Positions 51,991-62,201 of a stretch of 64,000 nucleotides of DNA are shown piece after piece. Positions within the stretch are counted from its first letter, which is position 1, and each line of letters starts with the position of its first letter. The stretch covers positions 62,001-126,000 of the forward strand of contig JACKCR010000011.1 in assembly GCA_020633975.1 (NCBI GenBank), written 5' to 3'. A program made the translations under genes and the position numbers. The notes beneath the pieces were generated by a model. It was not told the origin of the DNA. It was given only the letters and a program-made list of their open reading frames with translations, and made no database searches. This DNA comes from Candidatus Eiseniibacteriota bacterium (GTDB lineage: Bacteria; Eisenbacteria; RBG-16-71-46; CAIMUX01).

Positions 51991-54900
51991 TGTCTTCTCC
52001 TCGTCGTGAGTCGCGGTAGAAAGCCTGGATTGCCGGGGTCTGCTCGAACGCCTCGGCGGCGCTGCGGTTGCCGCCGAAGGAGGCGAGGAGATCGTCGACG
52101 AGACCTCGAGCGAGTCGCCATGCGGACGCTGCCTCGTCTTTGGCCCCAGACTTGTCCATGAACACAGCCCGGTTCCGGGCCGCGCGCCAGGTGTAGAGAC
52201 GCCAGTCACTCGACTTCAACTCTTCGTAGTTCCGTTCGACCATCCGTTCGAGTTCGCCAGCAGGCGGTCCGGGGAGGCAGACCCCGAGACTGCAGGTTGC
52301 GAGTCGGACCTTCATCTCGCAGCGTGGCGCCGCCTCGCGCCAAGTCCCATTCAGCTCATCCGCGAGGTCCAGGGCAAAGTCCCGGTTTCCTAGATCGATC
52401 TCGGCGAGCATCCACTCCGCGAGCTGATCCACTCGCTCGCTTCCGGCAACCTGGGCCCCGACCAGACTTCGGAGACGTGCGCGACCGGCGTCTGGTTCGT
52501 GCGGGAGGAGCCGATAGGCATCTGCCTCCAGCCAGGCTGGGTCCACTTCCTCAATGTCGAGATGAGCAGGAACAGCAGGAACTCGATTCATCTGCCCGAG
52601 TCGCTGGAACACGAACCGGGTCTGACTGCTAGCGCTGGAGAAACCTTGCTGGCCCGGATCCGCAGCGAGGTCTTCGACCGCACGTTCAGCGAGCTGGAGG
52701 GCGCTCCCGAATCTCCCTGCGTCCAGGTCGACGAGAGCCAGGTTCGCGAGGGAGAGAGCCATTGCGGTGTGGTCAGACTGCAGACTCGCCCACGCGTGAG
52801 CCCGGCATTCCTCTGCTCTGCCTGTCTCGTACGCGAGCGCCGCTGCCAACTGGTGAAGGAGTCGCTGCCCGCCCGGGTCGATGGAGTCTCGGCAACACTC
52901 AGGCAGGACACCGACGAGTCCCTCCCATCGATCGTAGTTGTCCCGCGCCACTGCGTTGCCGGCGAGGATCAGCAGCAGAATCCTGCGGAGCGGCGTGGGA
53001 AGGCTGGCGTCGTCTCGGAAACCGCACTCGTACAGGCTGTACCCCATGATGGCGTGGGAACTCGGGGCCGCCAGCGCCAGGTAGAAGGGATCGACCCCGA
53101 CATCCAAGGCGTGCTGTGATTTCCAGAGACTTCGGACGTAAAGGACGCGGTGGAGGAGCCAGCTTCGTTCCGCAGCCGGTGTCGTTGGCCGTTCCCCGGA
53201 GAGGTCGACGATGGATCTCGTTGCGTCTTCCTCCTTCATCCCGAGGACCGAGAGAAGCCTAGCTGCCTCTTGGGTCACCAAGTTCTTGCTCGCCGCGTGC
53301 TCCAATAGGGTGTCCTTGGAACGCTGACTCAACGCGGCCCCCGTACACTTGACCGCGAGAACGATCGAGAGCCGCTCGAGATCGATCTGTTCCAATAGGC
53401 GCCCCGGCGTCTTCGACGAGTTCAATCCGATCGAGAACACGAGTGCGGCGTCTCGCCATCGTTCCTCGTCCAGGAGACGATGAATCGCGGCCGGGATCAT
53501 GTCCGTGATGAGCGCGTCGTCCTCCAGGAGAACACACAGCAGTGCGAGTCTATATGGGTCGGTCGGGGTTCGATCGAAGGCGGCTTGGGGATCTCCGACT
53601 AGCTGACAGGTGCACTCTGACGACATGCTCGGGTCGAGTCGCAAGACGGCTTCTGCCCAGAACGGATGCGAGGCTTCCTGGGTGAACCGTTCGAGTGGCG
53701 CAGCCGATCCGGGCGACCCCACGGTTGGCTCGAGGTCGTCCTGGGCCGAATGCGCCGACTCCAGAAACGCGTTCGGAGTCTCGAGCAGGAAGCTCCGCAC
53801 CGCTTTCTCGACGAGAGATTCGCGGGTCGGGTGCGGCATCCTCTGCAGCAACCAGCGGCACCAGTCGAGGAACGGTTGTGGCGTCCCCTGCTCTTCGTAG
53901 GAACGGTCCGAGATCGGGCCTGTGTTCAGGAAGTCGCAGAGCGGGCTCACCCGAGGAAGCAGTGCGGCCAGGAGGCCGGGATTCCCGAGGGAGAGACGGG
54001 CGAGTCGCGCCCGGAGGCGGCCCGACTCGAGTTGGACGGACGCAAGCCGTTCCAGGTCCGAGTCGCGGAGTGGTCCGACTTCGATCGTGAAGTCGTCACC
54101 CTCGTCATGCTCGAGACCGCTCCGAGCTGGACTGCGATCCCGCGCCTCGGTGGTGCATTGATGCTGCTCCGGCCCAGGCTCGCCTAGTCGCGTTTGTAGG
54201 GAGATCGTTGCGCCGACTTCGAACATCTCATCGTAGCGCGTGAGGACCCACCGATCATGGCTTGAACCTTGCCCCTGCCCTTGCCCTGAGGAAGCGACAC
54301 TGCTGGGAACCCAACCTCGAGTTTCACTCACGGCCAACCACACGGATACGCATCGATGGAGCCCGACGTGAGGCTCACCCGAGACGGTGAGTTTCCAGGG
54401 CCGGAGTTCCTCACCAAGGTCTCGCGTTGTCTCGATCCGATCGAGCCATTCGAGGAACCTCGCATCTTCCTGATCTCGTGCGATGGTTGGCTTCCGCAGA
54501 GACAGGGATGCGTCCCCACCGAGCAGATCGCGAGGCCAGAGTTGATGGAGACGGCGTTCCACTTCTCGCGTCGATCCGGGTCGGTGACGTGGAGTCGAGG
54601 AGAGGAGATCACGAAGGAGAGTTTCCAAGACGACTGGGCCCTCCGCCGAGACGTGAGAATCGCCGAGGAACTGCTGAGTCAGGACGTCACGGAGAGTCTC
54701 TCCCTGGAAGTAGTGCTCTCCGGTCAGGAGGAACGCCAGAATAGCCCCGAACGAGTAGAGGTCGGACCGATCGTCAACCACGTCCCCGCCGATGGCTTCC
54801 GGCGCCGAGTAGCCCGCAGTGTACATCCGGGCTTTGGTGCCGGTAGGGACGCATCCGCCCAGGTCGATGAGCAGGACACGCGGCGGGGTGGTTGAATAGT

Positions 54901-55276
54901 CGACGAACACGTGCTCGGGCTTGAGGTCCACGTAGGTGTACCCAAGGACATGCACGCGACGGAGCGCCTCGAGGATCGGGTAGAGGATGTCGGGAAGTTC
55001 GTGTACCTGGGGGCGTGGCAACTCGGCGAGCGTTCGTGCCCCTTCGAGCGCAGTCATCATGAACTCGCTCGTGCGGTACTTCCGGTACGCGACTGGATCC
55101 TGCCAGGTCGATCCCGCGAGTCGGCGCGCGAGGATGTACTCCTCACGAAGTTCCTCCGCTTCCGCACCGGCGGTCGCAGACTTGACGTAGAGCGGCTGCC
55201 GGTCGAGGCCGTAGGCCGCGGCGAATGGCGGATTGGCGTCTTGCGTCGGAGTGACGGGTTGGCCAGGAGACGTCAC
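51980..55276 (-). CDS. Kinase-like / degenerate P-loop / TPR signalling scaffold (single module)
   Basis: 1098 residues from GTG 55276, which overlaps the upstream stop in GTGA and has AGGAGG 6 bases before it. Kinase-like domain about 20-250: K32 (PLYVK) in the beta-3 position, [13 protein letters not shown] as helix C, catalytic loop [12 protein letters not shown] (D117, K119; the usual Asn is His122), LIDLGG in place of DFG (D138) and SAPEAIGG as APE. A STAND-like NTPase site (GEPHVGLHR, 300-308) lacks the Walker lysine. The C-terminal 500 residues are helical TPR-like repeats ([40 protein letters not shown]) ending with [16 protein letters not shown]. Closest relative is the second half of the protein encoded just upstream. 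Confidence 0.85.
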   Translation of the reverse strand: MTSPGQPVTPTQDANPPFAAAYGLDRQPLYVKSATAGAEAEELREEYILARRLAGSTWQDPVAYRKYRTSEFMMTALEGARTLAELPRPQVHELPDILYPILEALRRVHVLGYTYVDLKPEHVFVDYSTTPPRVLLIDLGGCVPTGTKARMYTAGYSAPEAIGGDVVDDRSDLYSFGAILAFLLTGEHYFQGETLRDVLTQQFLGDSHVSAEGPVVLETLLRDLLSSTPRHRPGSTREVERRLHQLWPRDLLGGDASLSLRKPTIARDQEDARFLEWLDRIETTRDLGEELRPWKLTVSGEPHVGLHRCVSVWLAVSETRGWVPSSVASSGQGQGQGSSHDRWVLTRYDEMFEVGATISLQTRLGEPGPEQHQCTTEARDRSPARSGLEHDEGDDFTIEVGPLRDSDLERLASVQLESGRLRARLARLSLGNPGLLAALLPRVSPLCDFLNTGPISDRSYEEQGTPQPFLDWCRWLLQRMPHPTRESLVEKAVRSFLLETPNAFLESAHSAQDDLEPTVGSPGSAAPLERFTQEASHPFWAEAVLRLDPSMSSECTCQLVGDPQAAFDRTPTDPYRLALLCVLLEDDALITDMIPAAIHRLLDEERWRDAALVFSIGLNSSKTPGRLLEQIDLERLSIVLAVKCTGAALSQRSKDTLLEHAASKNLVTQEAARLLSVLGMKEEDATRSIVDLSGERPTTPAAERSWLLHRVLYVRSLWKSQHALDVGVDPFYLALAAPSSHAIMGYSLYECGFRDDASLPTPLRRILLLILAGNAVARDNYDRWEGLVGVLPECCRDSIDPGGQRLLHQLAAALAYETGRAEECRAHAWASLQSDHTAMALSLANLALVDLDAGRFGSALQLAERAVEDLAADPGQQGFSSASSQTRFVFQRLGQMNRVPAVPAHLDIEEVDPAWLEADAYRLLPHEPDAGRARLRSLVGAQVAGSERVDQLAEWMLAEIDLGNRDFALDLADELNGTWREAAPRCEMKVRLATCSLGVCLPGPPAGELERMVERNYEELKSSDWRLYTWRAARNRAVFMDKSGAKDEAASAWRLARGLVDDLLASFGGNRSAAEAFEQTPAIQAFYRDSRRGEDNDR

Positions 55277-58200
55277 TGGTCGCCTCCTGTTCGTCGTGAG
55301 TCGTGGTAGAAAGCTTGGATTGCCGGAGTCTGCTCGAACGCGCGAGCCGCGTGTCCGGCACTGAACGACGCGAGCAGTCCCTTTACGAGGCCGTGTGCGA
55401 ACCTCCATGCTTCGGAAGCGTCTTCTCGGCGTCCGGCCTTCTCGAGGTAGACGGCGCGATTGCGGGCGGCTCGCCAGGCGTAGAAGTTCCAGTCGATCCG
55501 GGCGAGTTCGTCGTAGTTGCTCTCGATCATGCGTTCGAGGTCGGGTGAGGGCGGCCCGGGAAGCAGCAACTCGAGCGCACAGGTGACGAGACGGACCCTC
55601 ATCTTGCCTCGATCGGTGGCGGACTCCCAGTACTCGTTCAGCTCGTTGGCCATCCCGAGCGCGAAGTCCCCGTTGCCCAGGTCGACTTCGGCGAGGATCC
55701 ACTCCGCGAGCAGGTCCACCCGCTCACTCGGATCGGACTCGCCGTCGACGAGCGCGCGGATCCGTGTGCGACCGAGATGCAAGCGGCTCGAGAGGAGTCG
55801 GTGGGCATCTGCCTCCAGCCATGCTCGGGACCGGTAGCTTGCAGTGAGGTCGTCGGGGACCGGAGGAACACGATCGCCCTGACCGAGCCTTTGGAGCAGG
55901 GAGTAGGAGTTGTACTGGGCTAATTCCTTGCTGACCTGTTCGGAGTTCGCGCGGGTGCTCTCGAGCGCGCGCGCGACGAGATGAAGGCAGCTTCCCAGTC
56001 TACCTCCGTCCAGATCGATCAGTGCCAGGTTCGCAAGCAGCAAGGCCATCCCGTGGCTCCGCCCAGATCGGAGACAAGCCCAAGATCCGGCCCTGCAGTC
56101 CTCTGCTCTCCCTGCCTCATAGGCGAGTATCGCTCGTGCCTGATCGATCATCATCTCGGTACTCGGATCGAGGGAGTCGCTACATACCCCAGGGATCCTC
56201 GCCGTGCACTCCGCCGCGTACTCGTACTCCCCGTGGTTCAATGCATTCATGGCGAGGGTGAGGAGCAGCTGCCTCCGCAACGGACCTGGGAGGTTGGGAT
56301 CGTCCCTGTAGCCGACCTCGCGCAAGTTGTATCCGACGATCCTGTGGGATCGTGGGCCGATCATCGCTACGTAGTCTGGATCGTCACCGATGTCGAACGT
56401 TCCGCGCGAACGCCAGAGGTCGAGATGGTGACAGCACCGGTAGAGGAGCCAGCTTCGTTCCGCCGCAGGGGCTGTGGGTCGCGGGCCGGACAGGTCTAGA
56501 ACAGACTGACTCGGGTCCCGTTCCTTCACTCCGAGCGAAGTCAGGAGCGTTCCGGCCTCTCTGGTCGCGGTGCTCTTGCCGAGCAGGTGCTCCGCGAGAG
56601 CGTCCTTGGATCTCGAGCTCAGAGTCGCACCCGTACTGTGAGTCGCCAGTACGGTCGAGAGGTTCTGCAGGTCGATCTGCTCCAGGACTCGGCCCGGGCG
56701 GCTTGATGCGTTCATTCCCACACCGAAGGCCAGTGCTGCATCGCGCCATCTGTACTCGCCTAGGAGACGGTTCACCGCGGTTGGGATGAACCTGGCGGTG
56801 AACTCGTCATCTCCTAGGACCACGCATAGGGGGGCAAGTCGTGTCGAGGCGACATTCCTACCGCCGACCAAGGGGATGGCGCGTTGTGTCGAAGACTTCC
56901 GATCGACTCGCAGTACGGCTTCGGACCAGAGCGCATGGGGTATGACTTCCGAGAGCCTCTCGAGAGGTGATCGGGGACCGCTGGGTGTTCCGGTGGGCTC
57001 CAGTACCGAGTCCGGTGGGGGGCGGAGGAAGACTTTCACGGCTTCGTCGATCAAGGAGTCGCGTGTGGTCTGCGGAAGTGAGGCCACGGCCGCTTGGCAC
57101 CAGTCTATGAACAGCTGAGGGGTTCCTTGCTCTTCGTACGAGTCGTCCGTGATCGGGCCTGTGTTCAGGAAGTCGCAGATCGGACTCACCCGGGGGAGCA
57201 GCGTGGCCAGGAGACCTGGGTTTCCCAGGGAGAGACGCGAGAGGCGCGCCCTGAGGCGAGTGGATTCGAGCTGGACGGACGCGAGTCTCTCCAGGCACGA
57301 GACATCGAGAGGACCGATCTCGATCGTGCGCTTCGTGAGCTCAGCGTGGGGCGGTTGCTCGTCCGGAGGCGGCTGCTCACCCTTGGTCATCGACTCGAGC
57401 GAGATATCGAGATGATCTTCGGAGGCGCCACCGCATCGGAGGAGGTTCCAAGTGCCGCTCCGGCTCGGTGCGCCGGTGCCCACGGGCAAGGGGAGGCTCG
57501 GCACCCAACCACGGGTCTCGGCTATGGCCAACCAGACAGATGCACAACGACGACGTCCGATGCCGGGCTCGCCCGTGATGGTCAGTCTCCATCGCCGCGG
57601 CCGGGATCCCGTTGCGTCGCGGTCCGAGTCGATCCGATCGAGCCAGTCCAAGAACTGCCGGTCCGCATCGTCATGGGGTAGGGTCGGAAGTCGCTGGGAG
57701 CGCGCTTCGTCCTTCTCCAGCAGATCCTGCGGCCAGAGTTGGTGAAGGCGTTGCTCCACCTCCCTCGTGGTCCTGGGACGGTGGCTAGGTGTGGCCGAGA
57801 GCAGATCGCCAACCAGTGCCTCGAGAACGATCGGGCCTTCCGTTGCGACGTTTGGATCGCCGAGGAACTGCTGCGTCAGTACCTCGCGGATCGACTCACC
57901 CCGGAACTGATGCTCACCGGTCAGGAGGAACGCAAGGATCGCCCCGAACGCGTAGAGGTCGGAGCGCTCGTCGACCGTTCCTCCACCAATCGCCTCCGGC
58001 GAGGAGTAGCCGGCGGTGTACATCCGTGCCTCGCTGCCGGTCGGGACACATCCGCCGAGGTCGATGAGCGTGACTCTGGTTGGCTCGACGGTTTGGTCGA
58101 CGAACACGTGCTCCGGTTTGAGGTCCACGTACGTGTAGCCGAGAGCGTGAACGCGACGGAGTGCGGTCAGGATGGGAAAGACGATGGAGGGGATTTCGTG

Positions 58201-61200
58201 GATTTCCGGGCGTGGCAGCTCTGCGAGGGAGCGGGCGTCCGCCAGAGCCGTCATCATGAACTCGGTCGTACGGTACTTCCGGTACGCGACCGGATCCTGC
58301 CAGGTGGACCCGGCGAGCCTGCGGGCCAGGATGTACTCGGCGCGAAGTTCCTCGGCCTCGGATGGCGTCGATGCGACCTTGACGTAGAGCGGACGTCGGT
58401 CGAGTCCGAAGACCCGGCCCGCACCCTGGATGTCGGCGTGCGCGCGCTCCGTGCTGGCTGGAGGCGAACTCGTCTCGTTCGTTTCGGGCCCCTCGATGGC
58501 GGCGTGGTAGTCCGCGAGGAAGCTTTGGACACCAGGGCTCTCGTGGAACAGACGTGCTTCCCGCTCGCTCCGACATAGGGACAACAGATGGAGCAGCGCT
58601 TCTCGACTCGCCCTCCACGCCGAGACTTCTTCGCGTCTTCGACCACAGCGTTGGTAGAGGAGGGCACGGTTCTTGGTAGCGCGGCACTGGTAGAACAGGA
58701 GGTCCCGATCTTCGAGGTTACGTTGCGTCGCTTGGATGATCGCTTCGAGATCGAATGCGGGCGTCCCCGGAGCGGACAACTCGAACATGCACGAAACGAG
58801 TCGGATCTTGTCGAGAGTTCGTCCGACGGACTGATTCGCGACGTCTCGGAGCTCCGGGAGGAGCGTGCGCGTGAAGTCGAAGTGACGGAGGTCGAGTTCG
58901 AGCAGCGCCCAATCCGTCAGAATCGCCGCTAGTTCCATCGACCGCAGGTTGCCCTGTTCGATCAGGGATCGGATCGTCCTTCGTCCTTCGTCCGTCTGTC
59001 CTTCGGCCAGATCACGCCAGGCGTGGGCGAACACCACCATCGCTGGCGACTCTCCCGATTCGGAAGCACCAGGTTCGCACGAAAAGTCGTGCATCCGATC
59101 GAACTGTCCCATCCGCATGAGGACGAGAAGGCAGCTCGCCCGCACCTGAGCCGTATCACGGGTCGACCCCTCCGCGATCAGTTCGAACGCGGCGTCGATC
59201 AGCCTCGATGCCTGACCGAGGTCCCCGAGTTCGAGAGCGGTCGTTGCGGCGTTGGCCGCGTGCATCGCGGAGTCTTCCGGGGCGGTTCGAATCGCGGACC
59301 AAGCCCAGTGCAGGCACTCCCTTTGTCGACCCGCTCCGAATGCCATCGATGCGCGAAGGTGGTGGATCGACGTTTCCTGGCCCGGAGTCAGCGTATCTCT
59401 CGAGCAGCCGATGGCTCGAGACACGAGGCGGGTCGTGAGTTCACGATCCGAGCGCAGCCATGCGAGATGAGCCGCGATGACGAGGTACTGGCGCTCGAGG
59501 GGTGGGGGAAGTGCGGGGCGGTCAGGGTCGTCCGGTTCACACCATCCGGAGGGCAGCTCCGCGGCCGCGTAGCGGAGATTCTTCCTCGCCCTGCTCGTTG
59601 CCGTGACGAGTGCGTGGGCGCGGGACGCTGGAATCGCGTCCTGGTCCTGGTCGTCACCGTCCGTGTTCGAAGCGATCATGGCGACCAAGTAGTTCCAGGT
59701 ATCCCTCAAACGCGGGGCTGTCGGGCGGAGACGCAGCAACTCTTCTCCGTTGCTCTCGTGTCTCGAGCAAGTGCCGAGGAGGGCGAGGAGTTGGGTTGCC
59801 TCACGCTCCTCCGTCGGCCGACCGAGACCGAAGTCGATCAGCTTCGCCGTAGCGTGCGCATCTGCGTGGAGTGCCTGTCCACGCAGGAGCGCGATCGGAA
59901 CCAGCTCCGCGAGATCCACGGAGGCGAGGTATGTCGCTGGATCAGTGAGTAGCCCCAGTCCTCGTAGGAACACGCGACCCGCATCGAAGTATCGCTCCTC
60001 GCTCGTCAGCCGGTTCACGGATCGGGGGAGCAGGGCTTCGATGGTCTCGGGGTCGCGGCTACGAAGCAGCAGCTCCGCAAGCCGTAACGGATCGTCGTCC
60101 GACGACCGCGTGAGCAGTTCGGAGGTGAGTCGCCCGGCGAGATCCGGGCGAGCCTGCGTCAACGCCTCCGCCCACAGTCCAAGCGAGACTCCGCCTGTCG
60201 TCCCCAACATTCCGCGGTCTGCACACACGGACACGATCGCGCCCGTCGCTTGGCCGACGGTTGCGCTCGGGATCCAGTGCTTCATTGCCAGACGGAGGAC
60301 GTCCTCGACATCTCGATCGGAGAGGGACGTGAGCTGCTCACGACACCAGACGGTCCAGGCTTCCGGCGGGCCGTCGACTACGGTGTGATCGAGAAGATCG
60401 TACTCAGGGTCACTCCCCCACGGGCCTCGCGCCGCCGATCCGAACGGTCCGGCCCCGTTCATCGCGGCGCTAGAGCCGATCCCCGCTCTCTCGAAACCCG
60501 CATCGTGATCGTTCCATAGGAAGTCGGCTCTCGTGGGGATCTTCCCAACGATGGCCGCGAGGAGGGACGGATTGCCGAGAGAGGCTCGAGCGAGCGTGGC
60601 AGAGAGGGCGTCCGACTCGACATACAGCGCTGCGAGGCGTGCCAGTTCGCTCCGTTCGGAGAGCGGCACCTCGAGCCGTAGCGGGGGCGGATCGTTCGGC
60701 TCGGAGTCGTTCTCGGACCGACGCGTGCCGTCGTTCGTCGTGCCTTCGCTCTCGGTGCGCTCGCCGCTCGCGTGCTCGCGGCTCATGGGCTCGTCGCCCG
60801 TGCCTTCGCCGAACGTGCACGGAGTCCACTCTCGGTAGACGATGAAGTGACGGACATCCGGCTCGAGAGCACTCGAGCGGATCCGGCCAACTCTGGCGCG
60901 TCGGTCCGTTCCCGGCAGATCCCGATCGACCAACCAGCCCTCGACCTCCGCGATGTCGAGAAGCGTGGTCGCGACTTCCGTCACTCCCGTGCCGCGTTCT
61001 CCGACGATTTCGATGGCCGTCGCTTCCGTCGGTCGGGTCCGCTCTGTTCGTTCCGCCTCCTCTCCGAGCGAGCGCAGCCAGTCGAACAGGACCGGTTCCA
61101 CCGTCTCACGTGGGATCCAAGGGAACTGCACCGGCGGCCGAAGCTCGTCCCTCGGCGCGTTCGTCGCTCGATCGCTTTCGGGGCGAGGGGGCGCGTGGCC

Positions 61201-61947
61201 GGCGCCTGAGCGGAGGAACGCTCGTCTCAGCGCGCGTTCTACTTCGAGAACGGATCCGAAGCGCCCGGCCGGAGCGGGATGTAGGAGCGTCGTGACGACG
61301 GTCTCCAGTCGTCTCCTGCCGACGGCATCGAGCCATCCGTCGGACTCGAGATCTTGGACGAAGCTGTCCCTCCACGTGCGTCCCGGTCCTGGAGTCGGGG
61401 GCCGACCCGAAACGAGCGATACGACGACGGCACCGACCGAGTAGAGGTCCGCTGTTGGGAGCACGACTTCGTGGCGCATCACTTCCGGCGATGAGTAGTC
61501 CAGGAGTCCTCGTCGTGCCCGAGAGCCACTGGCAACGCACGCATCGAGACCGGCGACGGTGATGCGCGGGGTGTCGGTGGAGCGATCGACGAAGATGCAG
61601 GCGGGCGAGAGGTCCGTCTTCACGAATCCCAGGGCGTGAAGGTGACGCAGGGCGTCCAGCACCGGGCCGAGCACCGCGGGGATCTCCCGGACCGGGATCC
61701 GTGTCTGCGAGGAGAGCGGGTGGCCTTCCGCCGCCAGTGCCATCGCCACGTCGGTCTGGCCGAACCTGCGGTAGGCATGCGGTTGCTGCCAGGGGGCATT
61801 CCGGAGCCGACACAGCAGCTGGTACTGCGTCCGGAGCTGCTCCCGGTCCGGCGTGCTCGACTCCGGGCCCTGTCGCTGTCGGGCTGAGGCGATGCTGAGC
61901 GGGCGATGATCGAGGCTGAAGGCCTCTTCAACGTGATGCGGCAACAC
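55273..61947 (-). CDS. Giant double-module kinase-like/degenerate P-loop/TPR scaffold
   Basis: 2224 residues from GTG 61947 (GGAAG upstream). Module 1 (1-1150): pseudokinase with no beta-3 lysine (PLSIAS), loop VKTDLSPACIF (Lys and Asn lost) and AGLDAC for DFG. Then come a P-loop relic GERGTGVTE (316-324) and TPR-like helices (about 640-1140). Module 2 (1178-2224): kinase-like with K1190 (PLYVK), [12 protein letters not shown] (D1275, K1277), LIDLGG (D1296) and SSPEAIGG. It continues with P-loop GEPGIGRRR (1459-1467, Lys to Arg) and TPR-like helices ending [16 protein letters not shown]. Module 2 is much closer to the next gene than to module 1, as expected from duplication and fusion. First gene of the operon whose last gene is the sigma-54 activator. 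No membrane segment or signal peptide. Confidence 0.87.
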   Translation of the reverse strand: MLPHHVEEAFSLDHRPLSIASARQRQGPESSTPDREQLRTQYQLLCRLRNAPWQQPHAYRRFGQTDVAMALAAEGHPLSSQTRIPVREIPAVLGPVLDALRHLHALGFVKTDLSPACIFVDRSTDTPRITVAGLDACVASGSRARRGLLDYSSPEVMRHEVVLPTADLYSVGAVVVSLVSGRPPTPGPGRTWRDSFVQDLESDGWLDAVGRRRLETVVTTLLHPAPAGRFGSVLEVERALRRAFLRSGAGHAPPRPESDRATNAPRDELRPPVQFPWIPRETVEPVLFDWLRSLGEEAERTERTRPTEATAIEIVGERGTGVTEVATTLLDIAEVEGWLVDRDLPGTDRRARVGRIRSSALEPDVRHFIVYREWTPCTFGEGTGDEPMSREHASGERTESEGTTNDGTRRSENDSEPNDPPPLRLEVPLSERSELARLAALYVESDALSATLARASLGNPSLLAAIVGKIPTRADFLWNDHDAGFERAGIGSSAAMNGAGPFGSAARGPWGSDPEYDLLDHTVVDGPPEAWTVWCREQLTSLSDRDVEDVLRLAMKHWIPSATVGQATGAIVSVCADRGMLGTTGGVSLGLWAEALTQARPDLAGRLTSELLTRSSDDDPLRLAELLLRSRDPETIEALLPRSVNRLTSEERYFDAGRVFLRGLGLLTDPATYLASVDLAELVPIALLRGQALHADAHATAKLIDFGLGRPTEEREATQLLALLGTCSRHESNGEELLRLRPTAPRLRDTWNYLVAMIASNTDGDDQDQDAIPASRAHALVTATSRARKNLRYAAAELPSGWCEPDDPDRPALPPPLERQYLVIAAHLAWLRSDRELTTRLVSRAIGCSRDTLTPGQETSIHHLRASMAFGAGRQRECLHWAWSAIRTAPEDSAMHAANAATTALELGDLGQASRLIDAAFELIAEGSTRDTAQVRASCLLVLMRMGQFDRMHDFSCEPGASESGESPAMVVFAHAWRDLAEGQTDEGRRTIRSLIEQGNLRSMELAAILTDWALLELDLRHFDFTRTLLPELRDVANQSVGRTLDKIRLVSCMFELSAPGTPAFDLEAIIQATQRNLEDRDLLFYQCRATKNRALLYQRCGRRREEVSAWRASREALLHLLSLCRSEREARLFHESPGVQSFLADYHAAIEGPETNETSSPPASTERAHADIQGAGRVFGLDRRPLYVKVASTPSEAEELRAEYILARRLAGSTWQDPVAYRKYRTTEFMMTALADARSLAELPRPEIHEIPSIVFPILTALRRVHALGYTYVDLKPEHVFVDQTVEPTRVTLIDLGGCVPTGSEARMYTAGYSSPEAIGGGTVDERSDLYAFGAILAFLLTGEHQFRGESIREVLTQQFLGDPNVATEGPIVLEALVGDLLSATPSHRPRTTREVEQRLHQLWPQDLLEKDEARSQRLPTLPHDDADRQFLDWLDRIDSDRDATGSRPRRWRLTITGEPGIGRRRCASVWLAIAETRGWVPSLPLPVGTGAPSRSGTWNLLRCGGASEDHLDISLESMTKGEQPPPDEQPPHAELTKRTIEIGPLDVSCLERLASVQLESTRLRARLSRLSLGNPGLLATLLPRVSPICDFLNTGPITDDSYEEQGTPQLFIDWCQAAVASLPQTTRDSLIDEAVKVFLRPPPDSVLEPTGTPSGPRSPLERLSEVIPHALWSEAVLRVDRKSSTQRAIPLVGGRNVASTRLAPLCVVLGDDEFTARFIPTAVNRLLGEYRWRDAALAFGVGMNASSRPGRVLEQIDLQNLSTVLATHSTGATLSSRSKDALAEHLLGKSTATREAGTLLTSLGVKERDPSQSVLDLSGPRPTAPAAERSWLLYRCCHHLDLWRSRGTFDIGDDPDYVAMIGPRSHRIVGYNLREVGYRDDPNLPGPLRRQLLLTLAMNALNHGEYEYAAECTARIPGVCSDSLDPSTEMMIDQARAILAYEAGRAEDCRAGSWACLRSGRSHGMALLLANLALIDLDGGRLGSCLHLVARALESTRANSEQVSKELAQYNSYSLLQRLGQGDRVPPVPDDLTASYRSRAWLEADAHRLLSSRLHLGRTRIRALVDGESDPSERVDLLAEWILAEVDLGNGDFALGMANELNEYWESATDRGKMRVRLVTCALELLLPGPPSPDLERMIESNYDELARIDWNFYAWRAARNRAVYLEKAGRREDASEAWRFAHGLVKGLLASFSAGHAARAFEQTPAIQAFYHDSRRTGGDQ

Positions 61948-61962
61948 GTCTACTTCCGTGCG

Positions 61963-61974
61963 GTTGATTTCAAC
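61963..61974. promoter_or_regulatory. Small inverted repeat at the transcription start of the scaffold operon
   Basis: GTTGA-TT-TCAAC, 5-bp arms with 2-base centre, lies between the predicted start site and the GTG codon. Possible operator. Confidence 0.35.
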
Positions 61975-61986
61975 AGTTCACGACAA

Positions 61987-62014
61987 ATTGTATACCAGAC
62001 TCTACAAATGTCCA
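61987..62014 (-). promoter_or_regulatory. Sigma-70-type promoter of the kinase-TPR-sigma54 operon
   Basis: On the minus strand, -35 TGGACA (62009-62014), 16-base spacer, -10 TACAAT (61987-61992), each 5 of 6 consensus bases. Predicted start near 61980 gives a leader of about 33 bases to GTG 61947. Confidence 0.7.
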
Positions 62015-62188
62015 GCCGAATGGACAGCGAGATGGTCCGCATGGGCGAGGGGGACGGGCGGAGCTACTCGTTTCGGGAGGCGCTGTCTGGGCGGTCAAGG
62101 GTGGGGATGCCCGAAGGCGAGGCGGGGTCGGCCTGGCACGTACGTGGTCGGATCGAGGGAATTCGGTTTGGGTTGCGGTCGAATGGGG

Positions 62189-62194
62189 TACAAT
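62189..62194 (+). promoter_or_regulatory. -10 box directly before the radical SAM start codon
   Basis: TACAAT ends 7 bases before ATG 62202, which places the transcript start at or next to the start codon. TTGGGT at 62168-62173 is a possible -35 with a 15-base spacer. Confidence 0.5.
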
Positions 62195-62201
62195 CGTTCG
62201 T

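Noticed and set aside
55277-55702. N-terminal extension of the single-module scaffold gene to 55702
   Set aside because: It lies within the coding sequence of the upstream scaffold gene. The GTGA overlap with AGGAGG at the right spacing gives the start at 55276.
62134-62150. CTGGCACGTACGTGGTC as a sigma-54 promoter of the radical SAM gene
   Set aside because: The -24 part is perfect but the -12 GC is GT, and a better TACAAT box lies directly before the start codon. CACGTACGTG there is a simple palindrome that may have created the resemblance.
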